This document shows positions 32,570 to 35,874 of a DNA stretch of 35,874 nucleotides, piece by piece. Below the pieces are notes generated by a model. The model was not told the origin of the DNA, searched no databases, and saw only the letters and a list, made by a program, of their open reading frames with translations. Origin of the DNA: an uncultured Porphyromonadaceae bacterium (GTDB taxonomy: Bacteria > Bacteroidota > Bacteroidia > Bacteroidales > Muribaculaceae); contig CAMWXI010000006.1 of NCBI GenBank assembly GCA_947178175.1, positions 1-35,874 of the forward strand, written 5' to 3'. Positions within the stretch are counted from its first letter, which is position 1; the number at the start of each line of letters is the position of its first letter. The position numbers and the translations under genes are program-made.

Positions 32570-33817
32570 TTAGTCCTCGAGCTTGTGGATTACGAGACCT
32601 GAGCGAAGCTTCGGCTCAAACCATGTAGTCTTGGGAGGCATGATATTGCCGGTATCGGCAATATTTATAAGCTGATCCATTGTCACAGGGTAGAGGGCGA
32701 GAGCCATCTTCATTTCTCCAGAATCTACACGACGCTTAAGTTCGCCAAGTCCACGGATACCGCCTACGAAATCAATACGTTTATCGCTTCGGAGGTCTGT
32801 AATGCCAAGGATGTCACGAAGAATCAGGTCACTTGATACAGTCACGTCAAGAACTCCGATGGGATCCTTGTCATCATAGGTTCCTTCCTTAGCTGTGAGA
32901 GAATACCATTTCCCTCCGAGGTAAAGAGCGAAGTTGTGGAGGGCGGCGGGAGTGTAGATTTCCTCACCCTTCTCTTCTACAATGAAGTTTTCAGCGAGCT
33001 TGGCGAGGAATTCCTCTTCTGTCAGACCGTTAAGGTCGCGCACCACACGGTTGTAGTCAATAATCTTAAGGTGAGACGCGGGGAAAGCAACTGCGAGGAA
33101 GTAGTTATATTCCTCATCGCCGCGATGGTTAGGATTATTTTTAGCCTTTTCAGCACCCACGAGAGCAGCTGCTGCAGAACGATGGTGGCCATCAGCGATA
33201 TAGAGGTTCGGAATCTTTTCAAATTCCTCAGTGATAGTCTTAATCATCTCAGGGTCCTCAATCACCCAGAGAGTATGGCCGAAACCGTCGGGAGCTACGA
33301 AATCATATTCAGGTTCGTTCTTGATAACGGTGCGAATCATGTTTTCAAGAGCCTCATTGTCGGGGAACGCGAAGAATACCGGTTCGATGTTGGCATTGTT
33401 GACACGCACATGCTTCATACGGTCTTCTTCCTTGTCACGACGAGTGAGCTCATGTTTCTTGATGCGACCTTCCATATAGTCGTCAACCCAGGCTGCAACT
33501 ACGAAGCCATACTGAGTGCGGCCGTCCATAGTCTGTGCATAGATGTAATATTTCTCTTCATCATCCTGCACGAGCCATCCCTCTTTCTGGAATTTTTTGA
33601 AATTCTCAACGGCCTTTTCATAGACCTTGGGGTCATGCTCGTCAAAACCGGGTTCGAAATCAATCTCAGGCTTGATGATATGATAAAGAGATTTTTCATT
33701 TCCCTCAGCCTCTTTACGAGCTTCTTCTGAGTTGAGCACGTCATAGGGACGTGACACTACTTCTTCAACTAATCCCTTTGGGGGACGCACACCTTTGAAG
33801 GGCTTAACTTTTGCCAT
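32570..33817 (-). CDS. DUF1015 family protein (SerK-related)
   Basis: 415 aa with all hallmarks of DUF1015: start VKPFKGVRPPKGLVEEVVSR, PYDVLNSEEAR, FAFPDNEALENM, and YIADGHHRSAAA near the middle. The ADGHHR motif is shared with ParB/SerK-type nucleotide-using folds; archaeal relatives include a free-serine kinase. In many Bacteroidetes the gene sits beside serine biosynthesis genes, but here none is present. Instead it follows the Fur-family regulator by 16 bases on the same strand and is probably cotranscribed from 34334-34365. Role in serine or amino-acid metabolism is inferred. Confidence 0.87.
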   Translation of the reverse strand: MAKVKPFKGVRPPKGLVEEVVSRPYDVLNSEEARKEAEGNEKSLYHIIKPEIDFEPGFDEHDPKVYEKAVENFKKFQKEGWLVQDDEEKYYIYAQTMDGRTQYGFVVAAWVDDYMEGRIKKHELTRRDKEEDRMKHVRVNNANIEPVFFAFPDNEALENMIRTVIKNEPEYDFVAPDGFGHTLWVIEDPEMIKTITEEFEKIPNLYIADGHHRSAAAALVGAEKAKNNPNHRGDEEYNYFLAVAFPASHLKIIDYNRVVRDLNGLTEEEFLAKLAENFIVEEKGEEIYTPAALHNFALYLGGKWYSLTAKEGTYDDKDPIGVLDVTVSSDLILRDILGITDLRSDKRIDFVGGIRGLGELKRRVDSGEMKMALALYPVTMDQLINIADTGNIMPPKTTWFEPKLRSGLVIHKLED

Positions 33818-33833
33818 GGTAATTATATGATTA

Positions 33834-34316
33834 TTATAGGTTAGTATTATCAGTCTGCTCCGTCATCCCTTTTCTGCAATCTTTGCAGAGCCCGTAAATG
33901 CTCGCCGTGAAAAAAGATGGCCGGAAGTCATCCGGAATTATCTCTCTTGAAAGTGTCTCTAAAGCCGGAGCCTCTATCTCATCTACCCTGCCGCATTGCA
34001 TACAGACAAGATGAAGGTGTGAACTCAACACCATCTCATAGCACACGCTGCGCGTGCCTAAATTTAGCCTGTTGACCAATCCGCACTCACAGAGTATATC
34101 AAGAACATGATAGACTGTGGCACGGCTCACATGAAAGCCGTCTTCTTCCATCATGGCGTGAAGATCGTTGCCACTGAAATGTCCGCTGAAACTCATAGCC
34201 CGGCGCAATACGGCAAATCGCTCGGGAGTCTTCCGCATATTGCGGCTCTCGAGATAGCGGATAAACCGCTCCATTATCCTTTTGCCGACATCCTCGCCGG
34301 TGTGAGGGGTGTTCAC
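33834..34316 (-). CDS. Fur-family metal-dependent regulator
   Basis: 160 aa from a GTG start at 34316, or 146 aa from ATG 34274, which leaves more room after the promoter. An N-terminal winged helix (RKTPERFAVLRRA; FHVSRATVYHVLDILCECGL) is followed by the dimer/metal domain (HLHLVCMQCGRVDEIEAP) and two CxxC pairs (CMQC and CKDC) for structural zinc. The Fur/PerR/Zur subtype cannot be settled by eye. Divergent from a rubredoxin gene, which would fit peroxide or redox control, and upstream of DUF1015 in the same transcript. Confidence 0.87.
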   Translation of the reverse strand: MNTPHTGEDVGKRIMERFIRYLESRNMRKTPERFAVLRRAMSFSGHFSGNDLHAMMEEDGFHVSRATVYHVLDILCECGLVNRLNLGTRSVCYEMVLSSHLHLVCMQCGRVDEIEAPALETLSREIIPDDFRPSFFTASIYGLCKDCRKGMTEQTDNTNL

Positions 34317-34333
34317 TTCCTATGCTTTTTCGG

Positions 34334-34365
34334 CAAAATTAATCCTCTGCGATGAATATTCCAAA
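34334..34365 (-). promoter_or_regulatory. Promoter of the fur-like/DUF1015 operon
   Basis: Minus strand TTTG (34362-34365), a 20-bp gap and TAATTTTG (34334-34341). Start site near 34328, so the GTG start would have a leader of about 12 bases and the ATG at 34274 about 54. Confidence 0.7.
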
Positions 34366-34525
34366 TCTTTTTTAGCTTTCCTCTACACCTCGTCTCATTT
34401 ATCTACGAACCATTCCGTCGAAATTTGTGTTTTATTTACGAAACCCCGCTTATGATTAAAGGGGGATAGTTATTTTTTATTAATCCGGGGAACTCCGATG
34501 GAATCCCCAAAATACATTTAAGGCT

Positions 34526-34702
34526 ATGAAAAAATATCGTTGTGAAGTTTGTGATTGGATTTATGACCCTGCAGTTGGTGATCCTGATGGCGGAATCGCT
34601 CCCGGAACTGCATTTGAAGATATACCCGCAGATTGGGTTTGCCCCGTTTGCGGTGTAGGGAAAGAAGACTTTGTAGAAGAGCCTGAAACTCCCGAAGTAT
34701 AA
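34526..34702 (+). CDS. Rubredoxin
   Basis: A 58-aa classical rubredoxin, a small cytosolic Fe(Cys)4 electron carrier. Cysteine pairs CEVC (6, 9) and CPVC (39, 42) flank the standard [18 protein letters not shown] and [14 protein letters not shown] motifs. In anaerobes, rubredoxin feeds electrons to peroxide- or superoxide-reducing enzymes. It stands alone, divergent from the Fur-family regulator, which suggests oxidative-stress or iron control. No clear promoter was found upstream. Confidence 0.95.
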   Translation: MKKYRCEVCDWIYDPAVGDPDGGIAPGTAFEDIPADWVCPVCGVGKEDFVEEPETPEV

Positions 34703-34707
34703 GTCCC

Positions 34708-34722
34708 GGGGTTGGAAACCCC
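34708..34722 (+). terminator. Weak hairpin after rubredoxin
   Basis: GGGGTT pairs with AACCCC around a GGA loop six bases after the stop codon; a second tiny stem (AGGCG/CGCCT, 34728-34739) follows. No T run, so termination is uncertain. Confidence 0.35.
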
Positions 34723-34756
34723 TACTTAGGCGTCCGCCTCATACACACATTTTCAA

Positions 34757-34788
34757 TTTGTCGCTTAGCAAAAATTTCCGTATATTTG
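34757..34788 (+). promoter_or_regulatory. Promoter of the EamA transporter gene
   Basis: TTTG at 34757-34760, an exact 20-bp gap and TATATTTG at 34781-34788: a near-perfect Bacteroidetes promoter. Transcription should start near 34795, leaving a leader of about 68 bases. Confidence 0.8.
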
Positions 34789-34862
34789 CGGAGTCTTGCC
34801 GGCGACTTTTTTTATCCCCCTCTCTTCCCCCGGCCTGACATCATTACCTTAGCACCCATACC

Positions 34863-35807
34863 ATGCAAACATCAAATATAACTTCCGGTAACGGAGGTAA
34901 AGAACGACTGAAAATTTTCGGACATCTCGGTGCATTCCTCACTGTCGCCGCCTGGGGCTCCTCCTTTATTGCTACCAAAGTGCTGATGGAGGATGGTGGA
35001 TTCACTCCTGTTGAAGTTTTTCTCTATCGCTTCACTTTGGCTTATCTTATCCTCCTTATCTTTACCTTCAAACATATACGCTCAAATAATTGGCGTGATG
35101 AATTCCAATTCCTCATCTGCGGCATCTGTTCCGGCTCTTTATATTTCATAACTGAAAACTATGCATTGCAATACACTACTGCCGGAAATGTCTCCCTTCT
35201 CTCTGCCCTCTCCCCTATTTTCACTACATTACTGATGGCATTAGTGTTTCGTGCAAGAATTCCCAATGGTGTTATCATAGGCTCAGTCGTGGCAGCAGTG
35301 GGTGCCGGATGCGTCGTCATGAGCCATGGGGAAGAGTTATCTTTCAACCCTCTGGGAGACCTTCTCGCACTATCCTCAGCTCTCAGCTGGGCTGTTTATG
35401 CCATACTCGTCAAAAGACTGACACCCCACTACTCCACTTTCTTTGTGACGCGGAAACTTTTCTTCTACGGGGTCATTACCGCTCTTCCTCTATTGCTGAT
35501 TCAGAAAGAGCCCTACCACCTGTACGAACTCTTTGACATCTCCAACCCCACATATCTTCTGAATTTCCTCTTCCTCGCGCTCATATGCTCGCTGACAGCT
35601 TATATCCTGTGGAACGAGTCAATGAAGATTCTGGGACCTGTCACCACCAACAACTATATCTACATGCAGCCATTGGCCACAATGGTCATCGCTTATTTCC
35701 TTCTCAGTGAGAAAATATACCTGCTTGGATATATCGGCTGTGCATTGGTAATCGGGGGGCTGATTATTGCTGACAAACTGGATTTCAACAAACTCCGGAA
35801 GAAGTAA
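34863..35807 (+). CDS. EamA/DMT-family inner-membrane transporter
   Basis: 314 aa with about ten membrane helices in two EamA halves: the first opens with LGAFLTVAAWGSSFIATKVL, the second with LGDLLALSSALSWAVYAIL. Each half shows the family's G-x-W/AxSWA pattern and a late GxxLIxxG helix (YIGCALVIGGLIIADKL). Such drug/metabolite transporters usually export amino acids, nucleobases or other small metabolites; the substrate is not predictable. Monocistronic, with its own strong promoter. Confidence 0.9.
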   Translation: MQTSNITSGNGGKERLKIFGHLGAFLTVAAWGSSFIATKVLMEDGGFTPVEVFLYRFTLAYLILLIFTFKHIRSNNWRDEFQFLICGICSGSLYFITENYALQYTTAGNVSLLSALSPIFTTLLMALVFRARIPNGVIIGSVVAAVGAGCVVMSHGEELSFNPLGDLLALSSALSWAVYAILVKRLTPHYSTFFVTRKLFFYGVITALPLLLIQKEPYHLYELFDISNPTYLLNFLFLALICSLTAYILWNESMKILGPVTTNNYIYMQPLATMVIAYFLLSEKIYLLGYIGCALVIGGLIIADKLDFNKLRKK

Positions 35808-35874
35808 AAACCCGAATATAGAATAACTTTCTAACAAAAGCGTTAAAGCTTGTATTTGTTGGAATATCTTGATG
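35808..35874. other. Right edge, intergenic
   Basis: The last 67 bases contain an imperfect stem (CTTTCTAAC with GTTAAAG, about 35827-35849) that could help end the EamA transcript. No gene start is visible. Confidence 0.3.

Noticed and set aside
32936-33730. Plus-strand ORF of 264 aa
   Set aside because: Antisense to the DUF1015 gene, which matches its family along its whole length.
1-35874. CRISPR arrays, tRNAs, rRNAs, transposases, integrases
   Set aside because: Looked for by eye on both strands; no regularly spaced repeats, cloverleaf-like genes or recombinase motifs were recognised.

Overview
The window looks like chromosome from a gut-type Bacteroidales, most likely Muribaculaceae or a close relative. 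Supporting signs are several promoters with the Bacteroidetes pattern (TTTG/TTG, 20 bp, TAnnTTTG), scarce Shine-Dalgarno sites, C-terminal sorting motifs of the type 'YFNLQGVKVANP...GLYI', many Fn3/Ig-like and F5/8C domains on exported proteins, and a DUF1015 gene. The genus is an inference, since no rRNA or marker gene is present.

Left half (about 1.38-17.0 kb): one long plus-strand array, read from a good promoter at 1334-1365, with genes that overlap or nearly touch. Order: a membrane protein with tandem TrkA-N-like Rossmann domains and a RyR-like tail; a sigma-70-like factor; an anti-sigma-like/papain-like peptidase/RyR fusion; module A (TIR-TM-FGE receptor, small exported protein, two paralogous exported proteins, exported TPR-CHAT protease); module B (TIR-TM-FGE, small exported protein, exported TPR-CHAT protease); and a stand-alone RyR domain. 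The parts fall on both sides of the inner membrane. CHAT proteases, FGE-fold domains and small exported proteins are outside; TIR, RyR, sigma and Rossmann domains are inside. I read this as an envelope-sensing signalling or conflict (immunity-like) system. An outside event would trigger TIR NAD+ chemistry inside, with RyR/Rossmann proteins as possible readers and the sigma/peptidase pair as a transcription arm. The families are recognised; the wiring is inference. A divergent WG-repeat membrane protein lies at the left edge.

Middle (17.1-21.9 kb): a tight four-gene operon (M48 metallopeptidase with zinc ribbon, 89-aa protein, TM/zinc-ribbon protein, SDR oxidoreductase). It is flanked by two diverged copies of a palindromic element of about 85-90 bp in opposite orientation. 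Then come a macro-like A1S_2505-family protein and, divergent from it, a zinc-ribbon/coiled-coil DUF2130 protein with a nuclease-like motif.

Right half (22-35.9 kb): mostly ordinary metabolism and envelope genes. These are a glycerate kinase, a very large exported GH81 beta-1,3-glucanase with three F5/8C domains, an exported Fn3-like protein upstream of it, an LTA-synthase-family membrane phosphotransferase, a DUF1015 protein behind a Fur-family regulator, a rubredoxin too short for routine ORF calling, and an EamA/DMT transporter. Five promoters share an exact 20-bp spacing and help correct gene starts. No tRNA, rRNA, CRISPR array, transposase or integrase was seen.
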